64,000 nt of DNA from VRUE01 sp963703895 (GTDB taxonomy: Bacteria; Actinomycetota; Thermoleophilia; Solirubrobacterales; 70-9). The position numbers and the translations under genes are program-made. Of this stretch, positions 44,847 to 54,562 are shown piece by piece. How positions within the stretch are numbered: position 1 is the stretch's first letter; each line of letters opens with the position of its first letter. The notes under the pieces were generated by a model, which was not told the DNA's origin, did no database searches, and saw nothing but the letters and a program-made list of their open reading frames with translations. The DNA is taken from NCBI GenBank assembly GCA_963703895.1, contig CAVPFX010000002.1, positions 620,001 through 684,000 of the forward strand. The letters are read 5' to 3'.

Positions 44847-45845
44847 ATGGGGGAGAACTCTCCAACCAAGCCCGACCGCAACCTCGCCCTGGAGCTCGTC
44901 CGCGTCACCGAGGCAGCGGCGCTCGCCGCCGCCCGCTGGGTCGGTCGTGGCGACAAGCTCGCCGCCGACGGCGCCGCCGTCGACGCGATGCGCTTCGTGC
45001 TCGACACGGTCGCCATGGACGGCGTCGTCGTGATCGGCGAGGGCGAGAAGGACGAGGCGCCGATGCTCTTCAACGGCGAGCAGATCGGCGACGGCAGCCC
45101 GCCGGTGGTCGACATCGCGGTCGACCCGCTGGAGGGAACCACGCTCTGCGCCCGCGGCATGCCCAGCGCCCTGGCGGTGATCGCGCTTGCCGAGCGCGGC
45201 TCGATGTTCGACCCGGGGCCCTGCGTCTACATGGAAAAGATGGCCGGTGGTGAGGAGATCGCCGACCTGCTCGACCTCGACCGCCCCCTACCCGAGACCT
45301 TGAAGCTGATCGCCGAGCGCAAGGGCGAGAGCGTCGGCGACGTGATCGTGGTCATGCTCGACCGCCCCCGCCACGAGGAGGCGATGGGCGAAGTGCGCGA
45401 GGCGGGCGCGCGGCTGCGCTTGATCAGCGACGGCGACGTCTCGGCGGCGCTGCTCGCGGTCAGCGAACGCTCCCCGGTCGACCTGCTCTGGGGGATCGGC
45501 GGCACGCCCGAGGGCGTGCTCTCCGCCGCGGCGCTGAAGTCGATGGGGGGGGAGCTGCTCGGCCGCCTCTGGCCGCGCAACGACGAGGAGCGCAGCGCCG
45601 CGGTCGACGCCGGCTACGACCTCGAGCGCGTGCTCAGCGCCAATGACCTCTGCTCCGGCGAGGACGTCTTCTTCTCCGCCACCGGCGTCACCGACGGCGA
45701 CGTGCTCCAGGGCGTGCGCTACCGCGGCAACGGCGCGACCACGGAATCGCTAGTGATGCGCTCGCGCTCAGGCACCGTGCGCCGCGTCCAGGCCCGCCAC
45801 GACCGCGCAAAGTTGCGCGCCGTGACGGGCGAGCGCTACGGCTGA
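44847..45845 (+). CDS. glpX: Class II fructose-1,6-bisphosphatase
   Basis: A 332-residue GlpX phosphatase that makes fructose-6-phosphate in gluconeogenesis. Metal and substrate segments are visible: VVIGEGEKDEAPMLFNGEQIG (about 56-76), DIAVDPLEGTTLCARG (about 88-103) and LLWGIGGTPEGVLSAAALK (about 211-229). Length is normal. The last ten bases overlap the convergent BrkB-type gene. Confidence 0.95.
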   Translation: MGENSPTKPDRNLALELVRVTEAAALAAARWVGRGDKLAADGAAVDAMRFVLDTVAMDGVVVIGEGEKDEAPMLFNGEQIGDGSPPVVDIAVDPLEGTTLCARGMPSALAVIALAERGSMFDPGPCVYMEKMAGGEEIADLLDLDRPLPETLKLIAERKGESVGDVIVVMLDRPRHEEAMGEVREAGARLRLISDGDVSAALLAVSERSPVDLLWGIGGTPEGVLSAAALKSMGGELLGRLWPRNDEERSAAVDAGYDLERVLSANDLCSGEDVFFSATGVTDGDVLQGVRYRGNGATTESLVMRSRSGTVRRVQARHDRAKLRAVTGERYG

Positions 45846-46735
45846 GCCTCTTCGCAGCCGCAGGGCTTCTTGGCTTCGGCCGCCTCGCTGTAGGGCATTT
45901 CGCCGGTCTCGTGCAGCTCGTGGCGCAGCGAGTTGATCACCGCTCCGGCCAGCAGCGCCAGGCTGAGCAGGTAGAACCAGAGCAGGCCGATCAGGATGAA
46001 GCCCACGGTGGAGCCGAAGCGCGAGAGGCTGGAGACGTTGGAGAGGTAGAAGGGAAAGAGCCAGTTGGCGATGCCGGCGCTAGCTGTGACGAAGGCCGCC
46101 CCCGGCCAGACGGCGCGCCAGGGCATGTGGCCCTTGGGCACGGCCCAGAAGATCACGCAGCAGATCAGGAAGGTGATCAGGATCGCGGCGCCGAGCAGCA
46201 GTGCGGTGTCGATCAACTTGATGCTCGAGAGCCCAAAGGGCAGTCGGTCTGTGCTGGAGACGAGCGTGCTCTCCATCGCCGGCAGGAAGATGCTGGCGGC
46301 GATGAAGAGCAGGACGACCGCCAGCATCGCGAAGGAGAAGCGCTTCTGCTCGACCCAGCCGCGGCACTCGACGTGGTAGATGCGGCAGAAGGCGGTGTCC
46401 ATCGCGCCCCAGAAGGAGGCGCCGATCCAGAGCGAGCCGAAGAAGGCGGCGATCCCGATCGTGGTCGAGTTTTCCTCGATCCGGTTGAGCGCGTCGGCGA
46501 GGGTGTTCTGCTCGACGTTGGGGAAGAGCCGCTGGAGGTCGTCGAGCACGCTCGCCTCGACGCCTTCGATCTTCAGCACCTGGCCGCCGACGAAGAGCAC
46601 CAGCAGGGCAAAGGGAAACACCGCCAGCATCAGGTTGTAGGCGACCATCGCCGAGAGACCGGTGACGTTCTCGCGGTAGGCGCGATTCCAGAAGGCACGC
46701 AGCCAGGGGCGGGATTGGCGCATAGATTTGGGCAT
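45836..46735 (-). CDS. YihY/BrkB-type membrane protein
   Basis: A 299-residue protein with six membrane helices. The signature of the family is present: LSAMVAYNLMLAVFPFALLVLFVGG near residue 27, FGSLWIGASFWGAMDTAFCRIYHVE near 99 and FGSTVGFILIGLLWFYLLSLALLAGAVINS near 245. The C-terminus ends KKPCGCEEAQP. The function is not established, although the family was once called ribonuclease BN. Its start codon overlaps the -35 box of the rpoD promoter on the other strand. Confidence 0.88.
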   Translation of the reverse strand: MPKSMRQSRPWLRAFWNRAYRENVTGLSAMVAYNLMLAVFPFALLVLFVGGQVLKIEGVEASVLDDLQRLFPNVEQNTLADALNRIEENSTTIGIAAFFGSLWIGASFWGAMDTAFCRIYHVECRGWVEQKRFSFAMLAVVLLFIAASIFLPAMESTLVSSTDRLPFGLSSIKLIDTALLLGAAILITFLICCVIFWAVPKGHMPWRAVWPGAAFVTASAGIANWLFPFYLSNVSSLSRFGSTVGFILIGLLWFYLLSLALLAGAVINSLRHELHETGEMPYSEAAEAKKPCGCEEAQP

Positions 46736-46763
46736 TGACTTCAGAAACTGAAGCGACTAACAT
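46735..46763 (+). promoter_or_regulatory. Promoter of the housekeeping sigma gene
   Basis: TTGACT (46735-46740), an exact 17-base spacer and TAACAT (46758-46763), close to the consensus read by the housekeeping sigma factor. The start codon is 173 bases downstream, so the message has a long leader (46764-46936) in which I see no defined motif. The gene probably activates its own promoter. Confidence 0.65.
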
Positions 46764-46936
46764 GCGAACAGACGTTTGAGCGAATCCAGATCGCCCGTCC
46801 CAGGCCTTAAGGCCAGCGCAGGATATTCAGCTTCTCGGACCGGATAGCCGGTCCATTTTTTCGCGACTCTCCGCCACCGGCGGCGTTCTAAGTCGCAGGA
46901 CTTAACCACCTTTCGAAAGAAACGAGTAGAGACAGG

Positions 46937-48043
46937 ATGCTGGTAGCAGAGCTTCAGGAGTTGGAGGAGGTCAAAGGCCTCATTACACGTGGTCAGCAGC
47001 TTGGCGTGCTGACCTTTGGCGATGTCGCTTCCGCAGTGTCGGAGGTGGATCTGGACGAGTCCGACGTCGAGGACCTTTACGGGCACCTCGAGAAGTCGGG
47101 CATCGAGCTTGTCGAGGACATGGACCCGGCCCAGAAAGCGGCCGCGGAAGCCCTGCCGATCGACACCGGGAAAAAAGGCCGGCGCCGCCAGAAAGCCGCG
47201 CTCGACCTGAAACCCGACATGACCACGGACAGCCTGCAGCTGTTCCTCAAGGACATCGGCAAGGTCCGCCTGTTGACCGCCGCGGAGGAGGTCGAACTCG
47301 CCAAGCGGATCGAGCGCGGCGATCTCGACGCGAAGCAGAAAATGGTCGAGTCGAACCTGCGCCTGGTCGTCTCGATCGCGAAGAACTACCGCAACCAGGG
47401 CCTGCCCTTCCTCGACCTGATCCAGGAGGGCACGCTGGGCCTGGTCCGCGCCGCGGAGAAGTTCGACTACCGCAAGGGATTCAAGTTCTCGACTTACGCC
47501 ACCTGGTGGATCCGCCAGGCGATCGCCCGCGCGCTCGCCGACAAGGCACGGACGATCCGCATCCCGGTGCACGTGGTCGAGAAGCTGAACAAGATCGGCC
47601 GCGCCGAGCGCAAGCTGGTCACCGAGCTGGGCCGCGAGCCCACCCCGGAGGAGATCGCTGACGTGACCGGGATCGACCCCGAGGAGGTCGACTCGATCAA
47701 GCGCTCCGCCCAGGCGCCGGTCTCGCTGGAGAAGCCGGTTGGCGACGAGGAGGAGTCGGAGTTCGGCCAGTTCATCGCCGACGAGAAGGCCGAGTCGCCC
47801 TTCGACCGGGCGGCTGACCTGCTGACCAAAGAGGCGCTGAAGGAGGCGCTGGAGAACCTCTCCTACCGCGAGCGTCGCGTTTTGGAGTTGCGTTACGGCC
47901 TCGGCGGCGAGCACCCGCGCACGCTCGACGAGGTGGGGAGGACCTTCAACGTCACCCGCGAGCGCATCCGCCAGATCGAGAATCAGAGCCTGAAGAAGCT
48001 GCAGCAGCTAGGCGAAGCCCAGAAGCTGCGCGAGGTCACTTGA
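46937..48043 (+). CDS. rpoD: Primary RNA polymerase sigma factor
   Basis: A 368-residue group 1 sigma factor (SigA). A short region 1.1 (residues 1-60) is followed by a basic linker. Region 1.2 is DSLQLFLKDIGKVRLLTAAEEVELAKRIE, region 2 NLRLVVSIAKNYRNQGLPFLDLIQEG and KFSTYATWWIRQAI, region 3 GREPTPEEIADVTG, and region 4 LRYGLGGEHPRTLDEVGRTFNVTRERIRQIE. It reads most promoters in the cell. The protein is shorter than proteobacterial RpoD, as usual for actinobacteria. A strong hairpin follows. Confidence 0.96.
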   Translation: MLVAELQELEEVKGLITRGQQLGVLTFGDVASAVSEVDLDESDVEDLYGHLEKSGIELVEDMDPAQKAAAEALPIDTGKKGRRRQKAALDLKPDMTTDSLQLFLKDIGKVRLLTAAEEVELAKRIERGDLDAKQKMVESNLRLVVSIAKNYRNQGLPFLDLIQEGTLGLVRAAEKFDYRKGFKFSTYATWWIRQAIARALADKARTIRIPVHVVEKLNKIGRAERKLVTELGREPTPEEIADVTGIDPEEVDSIKRSAQAPVSLEKPVGDEEESEFGQFIADEKAESPFDRAADLLTKEALKEALENLSYRERRVLELRYGLGGEHPRTLDEVGRTFNVTRERIRQIENQSLKKLQQLGEAQKLREVT

Positions 48044-48140
48044 CGGCACGGCGGTGCGGCTGGCGGCGTCCTCGGTCGCTTGCGTGCGGAGCACGCGGCG
48101 CTCCCTGCGTCCTTGCCAGCCGCGCCGCCGCACTAGTCAA
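48040..48140. terminator. Terminator stem-loop after rpoD
   Basis: TTGAC...GGCGGTGCGGCTGGC (to 48064) pairs with GCCAGCCGCGCCGCC...GTCAA (48115-48140). The roughly 50-base loop contains further short inverted repeats. It starts at the rpoD stop and ends about 45 bases before pilT1. Confidence 0.6.
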
Positions 48141-48183
48141 GCGGGATTAAGGTGGACGGATATCTCGGCCGATAAAGGTCGGG

Positions 48184-49309
48184 ATGTTCGACATCGATAC
48201 AGCGCTGCGCACGCTCATCGAGCGTGAGGGCTCCGACCTCCACGTCAAGGTCGGCGCACCGCCGACTCGCCCGTATGCACGGTGAATTGGCGCACCTCGA
48301 GGGCTATCAACCGCTCGGCCCCGAGGACACCGAGAAGGCCTTTCGCGACATGGCCGAGGAGCGCTCCGTAGCGGAATTCGAGGACGACGGCGAGGCCGAC
48401 TTCTCCTACTCGATCCCGGGCCTGGCCCGCTTCCGCGTCAATACCTTCAAGCAGCGCGGCACGATCTCGATCGTCTGCCGCGCGATCCCCTTCGAGATCC
48501 GCTCGGTCGAGCGAGCTCGGCCTGCCTGCACGTCGTCACCAGCCTGGCCGAAGAGTCGCGCGGGAATCATCCTCGTCACCGGCACCACCGGCTCGGGCAA
48601 GAGCACGACGCTGGCGGCGATGATCGACCACATCAACCAGACCCGGGCGCGGCACATCGTCACGCTCGAGGACCCGATCGAGTACCTGCACCAGGACAAG
48701 CGCTCGATCGTCAACCAGCGCGAAGTCGGCTCCGACACGGTCAGCTTCGCCCGCGCGATGCGCCGGGTCCTGCGCCAGGACCCCGACGTGATCCTGATCG
48801 GCGAGATGCGCGACGAGGAGACGGTGCGCACGGCGCTCTCCGCCGCCGAGACCGGCCACCTCGTGCTCTCCACCGTCCACACCCTCGACGCGACCGAGAC
48901 GATCAACCGCATCGTCGACTTCTTCCCGCCCCACCTGCAGCAGCAGGCGCGGGTGATGCTCGCCTCGACCCTGAAGGGCGCGATCGCGCAGCGCCTGGTG
49001 CCCGACGTGACCGGCGACGGCCGCGTCGCCGCCTCCGAGGTGATGGTCGTCACCGGCCGCGTCCAGGACCTGATCCTCAACCCGGAGGAAACGGGCAAGA
49101 TCACCGAGGTCATCGGCGAAGGCGAGTACTACGGCATGCGCACCTTCGACCAGTCGCTGCTGCGCTACGTGATGGAGGGCAAGGTGAGCGAGGAGGTCGC
49201 GCTCGACTACGCCTCCAGCCCGCACGACTTCAAGCTGATGCTCGCCGCCGGGGGCCAGCGCGCCAGCGGCATCGAGCAGCTCGGCAACGAGGAGCCGGTG
49301 GCCTCGTGA
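48184..49309 (+). CDS. pilT: Pilus ATPase PilT1 (frameshifted)
   Basis: A PilT/PilU-type retraction ATPase, about 374 residues when repaired. The ATG at 48184 begins FDIDTALRTLIEREGSDLHVKVGAPP. Walker A is LVTGTTGSGKSTTLAAM, followed by HIVTLEDPIEYLHQDKRSIVNQREVG, DPDVILIGEMRDEETV and HLVLSTVHTLDA. Single extra bases occur near 48265, 48512, 48530 and 48564; the last three together restore frame but scramble about 18 residues where PilT proteins read LGLP-VV--LAEESRG. The gene overlaps its downstream neighbour (GTGA). It is closer to PilU-like variants than PilT2, because the C-terminal AIRNLIREGK motif is replaced by VQDLILNPEETGK. Confidence 0.85.
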
Positions 49310-49944
49310 GGGAGAAGCTGAACGAAAACCCGATGGCCCAGGTCGGGCTCGTCGCGTCCTCGTCGTGGTTGGCGCCTACATGTTCATCAGCAGCTCGGGT
49401 GGCGGCGAAGAAGAAGAAGTGGCTGCTCCGACCGAAGCGACCGTTGCGGTTGCCGGCACCGGTGCGGTCGGCACAGCAACGGGCGCGACGCCGGGCGAAG
49501 CGGTCGAAGGCGCGGTCGAAAGCGTGCTCGAATCGCCCGCCGCGGTCAGCTGCCGCGATGCGCCCCGGCTCGGTGCCCGTTCCGCCTCCGCCCGCCCCGC
49601 TTGTTCGCGCCTACGACGCGGGCAAGACCGTCGTCCTGCTGATCGTCCATCAACGGGGGCATCGATGACGCCCTGGTCGAGCGCGCCTCGGTCGTTGCTC
49701 GGCGGCCGACCCCGACGTCGCGCTCTTCGTCGTTCCCGACAAGCAGATCGCCCGCTACTCGGCGATCACGGTCGGCCTCGACGTCAACCGCGTGCCGGCC
49801 CTCGTCGTGATGCGGCCGAAGCAGCTCAGCGACGGCACCCCGCAGGCCAGTGTCGACTACGGCTTCCAGACCCCGCAGGGCGTCCTGCAGGCGGTGCGGG
49901 ACGCCGCCTACGACGGTCGCGAAGTCACCTACCACCCGAACTGA
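49306..49944 (+). CDS. Membrane-anchored thioredoxin-like protein in the pilus operon (frameshifted)
   Basis: When the frames are joined this is about 212 residues. A short cytoplasmic tail (MREKLNENPMAQVGLV) and one membrane helix (VLVVVGAYMFI) are followed by an acidic, Ala/Gly linker (GGGEEEEVAAPTEATV). A thioredoxin-like domain comes next: VRAYDAGKTVVLLIVHNGG, DVALFVVPDKQIARYSAITVGLDVNRVPALVVMRP, the last with the cis-proline position. There is no CxxC, so redox activity is unlikely. Frame changes are near 49355, 49550, 49651 and 49697. It sits between pilT1 and pilB and is probably a structural part of this lineage's pilus machine. Confidence 0.65.
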
Positions 49945-49953
49945 GGTGGGCGG

Positions 49954-51783
49954 ATGAGCGCCGAGAATCCCCCCTATCCGATGCCACCTGCGCCCCGTCC
50001 CCGACTGCGGGCGGCTCGGCTGCCCCCGCCCTGCCTGAGCATGAGGCGGGCGGCACACCGGGCCTGACCCCGCCCCTGCACCGCGGCCACTCGCGCGGCT
50101 TCATCACCGACGTCCTGGTCGAGCTCGGCTACGCCAGCGCCGAGGCCGTGCAAGCGGCGGTCGAGGAATCGCGCACCGCTGGGGTGCCGCCAGAGGCGCT
50201 GCTGCTCGAGCAAGGGCGCGATCAACTCCGATCAGCTCTCGCGGGCGACCGCCGAGCGCTACGGGCTCGACCACGTCGACCTCAGCCGTCTACCAACGTC
50301 GACGTCGCCGCCGCGGCGCTCTTCCCGGTGACGATGGCGCGTCGCTACAAGGCCGTGCCGGTCGGCTACGTCGACCCAGAGACGCTGCTCGTCGCCGCCG
50401 TCGACCCCGCCAACGTGCTCGCCGTCGACGACATCCAGATCGCCACCGGCCTCGACTGCCAGATCGCGGTCGCCGCGGAGGACGACGTCGAATCGCTGCT
50501 GGCCCGGCTCGGCACCCTGCAGAGCGCCGCCGCCGACGCGATCGTCGAGACCCAGCATCAGGTCGAAGAGGCCGAAGAGGAGGCGACGAAGCCCTCGCCG
50601 AGGTCAGCTCGATGCAGGCCGGCGCCGAGGACGCGCCGGTGGTCAAGCTCGTCTACAGCATCCTCGCCCAGGCGGTGGGGGAGGGGGCATCCGACATCCA
50701 CCTCGAGCCCGAAGAAGGCGAGCTGCGGATCCGCTTCCGCATCGACGGCGTGCTGAAGGAGTCCGCGCACGTGCCGAAGCGGATGATCGGCGCGGTGATC
50801 TCGCGGCTGAAGATCATGAGCGAGCTCGACATCGCCGAGAAGCGGGTGCCCCAGGACGGCCGCGTCAGCGTCGCGATCGAGGAGCGCCGCATCGACCTCC
50901 GTGTCACCACCCTGCCGACCTCAGCGCGGCGAGGGGGCGACGATCCGCATCCTCGACGAGAGCAACGCCCAGCGCACGCTCGACGACCTCGGCATGGACG
51001 GCTCCGCCCGCGCTCGCTTCGAGGACGCCTTCCGCCAGGCCTACGGCGCTGTGCTGGTCACCGGGCCGACCGGCTCGGGCAAGAGCACGACGCTCTACGC
51101 GGCGCTGGCCGAGCTGAACGGGATCGAGAAGAAGATCATCACGATCGAGGACCCGGTCGAGTTCCGCATCGCCGGCGTCAACCAGATGAACGTCAACCGC
51201 AAGGCCGGGCTCGACTTCGCCACGGGGCCTGCGCTCGATCCTGCGCGCCGACCCCGACATCGTCATGGTCGGCGAGATCCGCGACGCCGAGACGGCCCGG
51301 ATCGCGATCGAGGCCGCGCTCACCGGCCACATGATGCTGACCACGCTGCACACCAACGACGCGCCCGGCGCGATCGCCCGCCTGAGCGAGATGGGCATCG
51401 AGACCTTCCTCACCGCCTCGGCCGTCGACTGCGTCGTCGCCCAGCGGCTCGCCCGCAAGCTCTGCCCGAACTGCAAGCGGCGCTCGATCGTCCCGGTCCA
51501 GGCGCTGCACGACGCCGGGGTCAGGGTCGGCACCGAGGTCGAGGCCTACGAGCCGGTCGGTTGCGGCCGCTGCAACAACAGCGGCTACAAGGGCCGGGTC
51601 GGCATCTACTCGGTGATGAGCCTCAGCGAGCGCTTGAAGGAGATGACGATCGCTCGCGCAGCCGAGACGGAAATCGCCGCCGTCGCCCGCGAGGAGGGCA
51701 TGCTCACCCTGCGCGAGGACGGCGTCGTCAAGGTCCGAGCCGGGGTCACCAGCCTCGAGGAGGTACTCCGTGTCACAGCCTGA
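49954..51783 (+). CDS. pilB: Pilus assembly ATPase PilB (frameshifted)
   Basis: The extension ATPase, about 609 residues. An N-terminal GspE/PilB domain (GFITDVLVELGYASAEAVQAAVEESR; ARRYKAVPVGYVDPETLLVAAVDP) precedes the ATPase core: GASDIHLEPEEGELRIRFRIDG, Walker A VTGPTGSGKSTTLYAAL, IITIEDPVEFRIAGVNQMNVN, VMVGEIRDAETA, MMLTTLHTNDA, and the zinc site CPNCKRR with CGRCNNSGYKGRVG. Frame changes occur near 49990, 50216, 50287, 50293, 50590, 50925 and 51226. All catalytic motifs survive once frames are joined. The last 14 bases overlap pilT2. Confidence 0.88.
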
Positions 51784-52951
51784 TTTCGATTTCTCCGAGG
51801 TGCTGCGCCGCATGGTCGAGACCCGCGCCTCCGACGTCCACATCACCGCCGGCTTCCCGCCGGCGATCCGCGACAAGGGCAAGATCAAGCCGATGGAGGG
51901 CTTCCCGATCCTGACCGCGCAGCAGACCCGCGAGGTCGTCTACTGGATCCTCAACGACGACCAGCGCAAACGCTTCGAGAACCACAAGCAGCTCGACTTC
52001 GCCTACGCGATCCCGGGCGTCGCCCGCTTCCGCGTCAACTGCTTCTTCCAGCGCGGCGCGGTCAGCGCCGCCTTCCGCCTGGTGCCGCAGGAGATCCCCG
52101 CGCTCGACTCGCTCGGAGTGCCGCAGGTGCTGCGCGAGCTGACCGCGAAACCGCGCGGCTTCGTCCTCGTCACCGGGCCGACCGGCTCGGGCAAGAGCAC
52201 GACGCTGGCGGCGATGATCGACGTGATCAACGCCGAGCGCGAGGATCACATCCTCACGATCGAGGACCCGATCGAGTTCCTGCACACGCACAAGCGCTCG
52301 ATCGTCAACCAGCGCGAGATCGGCTCCGACGCCGAGGACTTCTCCCTCGGCCTGCGCGCCGCCCTGCGAGAGGACCCCGACGTGATCCTCGTCGGCGAGA
52401 TGCGCGACCTGGAGACGATCTCCACCGCGCTGACCGCGGCCGAGACCGGCCACCTCGTCTTCGCCACCCTGCACACCCAGTCGACCGCGCAGACGGTCGA
52501 CCGGATCATCGACGTCTTCCCGCCCGAGCAGCAGGGCCAGGTGCGAACGCAGCTCTCGATCGCCCTGCAGGGGATCGTCACCCAGCAGCTGCTGCCGACC
52601 TCGGACGGCCGCGGCCGCGTCGTCGCCACCGAGGTGCTGGTCCCGACGCCGGCGATCCGCAACCTGATCCGCGAGGGCAAGACGCACCAGATCTACGCCG
52701 CGGTGCAGACCTCGGGCGCGGTCGGCATGCAGACGATGGACGCCGACCTGGCCCGCCTCGTCCGCGCCGGCAAGATCACCCGCTCGCTGGCCGAACAGCG
52801 CGCCTCGGTGCCGGAGGAGCTCAAGCGCCTGCTCGGCGGCGAGGTGGCCCGCGCGCCCGTCGGCGCGCCTGGCGGCCGGGCCGCCGAGGAAGCGGCGGCG
52901 GTCGCCCAGGCGGTCGCGCCGCCCCCGCCCGTCTACACCGCGGGGGCATAG
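51770..52951 (+). CDS. pilT: Pilus retraction ATPase PilT2 (intact)
   Basis: A 393-residue hexameric ATPase that powers pilus retraction. DFSEVLRRMVETRASDVHITAGFPPAIRDKG starts it. Walker A is LVTGPTGSGKSTTLAAM (about 135-151), then DHILTIEDPIEFLHTHKRSIVNQREIGSD, DPDVILVGEMRDLETI and HLVFATLHTQSTAQTVDRIIDVFP. The PilT hallmark AIRNLIREGKTHQIYAAVQT is present near 302-321. An Ala/Pro-rich tail (residues 360-393) is unusual. It is free of frameshifts although genes on both sides have several. Confidence 0.95.
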   Translation: MSQPDFDFSEVLRRMVETRASDVHITAGFPPAIRDKGKIKPMEGFPILTAQQTREVVYWILNDDQRKRFENHKQLDFAYAIPGVARFRVNCFFQRGAVSAAFRLVPQEIPALDSLGVPQVLRELTAKPRGFVLVTGPTGSGKSTTLAAMIDVINAEREDHILTIEDPIEFLHTHKRSIVNQREIGSDAEDFSLGLRAALREDPDVILVGEMRDLETISTALTAAETGHLVFATLHTQSTAQTVDRIIDVFPPEQQGQVRTQLSIALQGIVTQQLLPTSDGRGRVVATEVLVPTPAIRNLIREGKTHQIYAAVQTSGAVGMQTMDADLARLVRAGKITRSLAEQRASVPEELKRLLGGEVARAPVGAPGGRAAEEAAAVAQAVAPPPPVYTAGA

Positions 52952-52957
52952 CGGACG

Positions 52958-54206
52958 ATGGCCGACGCGACCACATTCGCCTTCCGCGCGATGGACCTGG
53001 CCGGGACCTCCTCGGCCGGCGAGATCGAGGCCGAGTCCAAGGCCTCGGTCACCGAGCAGCTGCGCCAGCGCGGCCTGATCGTCCTCGACGTCAGCGAGAA
53101 GAGCGAACCGTTCGACGATCGAGGACATCTTCAAGCGCTGGCAGGGGGTCGACATGCGCGAGCTGGCGGTCTTCTCGCGCCAGTTCGCCACCCTGATCGC
53201 CTCCGGGATGCCGATGCTGCGCACCCTGTACACGCTCGAGGAGCAGACCCAGGACGAGCAGATCAAGGCGGCGGTGGCTGGCGTGCGCGCCGACGTCGAG
53301 GCCGGCAGCACGCTGGAGCAGGCGATGGAGCGCCACCCAAAGGTCTTCGACCGCCTCTTCCGCGCGATGGTCCGCTCGGGCGAGCAGTCGGGCCGCCTCG
53401 AGGAGGCGATGGACCGGATCGCCTTCCAGGTGGAGAAGGCCGACGCCCTGCGCCGCCAGGTCAAATCGGCGCTGATGTACCCGGCGCTGGTCTTCGGCTT
53501 CGCCGGTCGTGGTCCTGATCGCGATCGTCGCCTTCGTGATCCCGGTCTTCGCCAACATCTTCGAAGAACTGGCCGAAGAACATCCCGAGGAAGCGGCCGG
53601 GCTGCCGCCGCCGACCCAGATCTGCGTCGACGTCTCCGAAACCCTCACCGGCTACTGGTATCTGATCATCCCGGCGCTGGTGCTCGCCTTCATCGTCTTC
53701 TTCAAATGGAAGAAGACCGAGCGCGGGCAACGAGCTCTGGGACCGCTTCAAGCTGCGCATCCCGTTCAAGATCGGCGACGTGATCCAGAAGGTGGCGCTG
53801 GCCCGCTGGTCGCGCACCTTCTCCGGCGCGGTCTCCTCGGGCGTGCCGATGCTGCAGGCGATCAAGCTGACCGGCGAGACGGCGGGCAACATCGTCGTCG
53901 AGCAGGCGATGGACGACGTCTACGCCTCGGTCAAGCAGCGGCGGCTCGATCGCCGGGCCGATCGAGGAGAACCCGATCTTCCCGCCGATGGTCGGCCACA
54001 TGATCGCCGTCGGCGAGGAAACCGGCCAGCTCGAGCACATGCTGACCAAGGTCGCCGACTTCTACGAGGCCGAGGTCGACGCCAAGGTCAAGGCCCTGAC
54101 CGCCCTGATCGAGCCGGTGATGATCGTCTTCGTCGGCGGCATCGTCGGCTTCATCGTGATCTCGATGTACCTGCCGATGTTCAGCATCTACGAACACATC
54201 CGCTGA
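52958..54206 (+). CDS. pilC: Pilus inner-membrane platform protein PilC (frameshifted)
   Basis: About 415 residues when repaired. It has two T2SF/GspF domains: MRELAVFSRQFATLIASGMPMLRTLYTLEEQ with SGRLEEAMDRIAFQVEKADALRRQVKSALMYPALVFGFA, and the second WSRTFSGAVSSGVPMLQAIKLTGETAGN with MIAVGEETGQLEHMLTKVADFYEAEVDAKVKALTALIEPVMIVFVGGIVG. Extra single bases lie near 53116, 53505, 53727 and 53939. It anchors the ATPases and lifts pilins into the fibre. It begins six bases after pilT2. Confidence 0.88.
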
Positions 54207-54233
54207 GGCGAGCCAAGCGTTACGCTGGCCAGC

Positions 54234-54425
54234 GTGAGCCAGGGACGCAAACAACCAACCTCGACAGGCTCAGTTGATTCACCGCTTGCGCGCCTGGCAA
54301 CTGAGCGCGGAGCAACGGTGCCTCGCGGTGACTTGTTGGCGAGCGTCCGTCGGTCAATGGCGCCTCCAGCGCCTGGACCGCCGAGCATCGAGCTTCTCGA
54401 CGGGTTGCGTGAGGAGCGCCTGTAG
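54234..54425 (+). CDS. Small unknown ORF, antitoxin-like C-terminus
   Basis: A possible 63-residue protein from a GTG, ending SIELLDGLREERL. The end resembles the tail of Phd/VapB-type antitoxins (ELREER pattern), and the part LARLATERGATVPRGDLLASV could be a DNA-binding fragment. No toxin gene follows. There is no clear ribosome binding site. It may be a remnant or not expressed. The rest of the 54207-54562 gap holds only a small hairpin (CCCTCC/GGAGGG near 54512-54547). Confidence 0.3.
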   Translation: MSQGRKQPTSTGSVDSPLARLATERGATVPRGDLLASVRRSMAPPAPGPPSIELLDGLREERL

Positions 54426-54562
54426 TCGGGTCATTGCTTGCCGGTTGACTAGTTATCGCCAATTCTTGATCTGAAACCCGACTTTTGGGGAGATGAAGTC
54501 CTAGTTTCAGGGATTAAGGCATCCCTCCCGGCGTCGATAGGAGGGAGTACATATCTGCCAGT

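Noticed and set aside
48512..48564. Programmed frameshifting in pilT1
   Set aside because: Three extra bases within 55 bases cancel out, no slippery heptamer or following pseudoknot is evident, and the intervening residues are scrambled in any one frame.
54274..54474. Alternative 66-codon frame in the pilC-pilA gap
   Set aside because: Trp/Cys/Arg-rich with no recognisable pattern and no ribosome binding site; the other frame is more protein-like.
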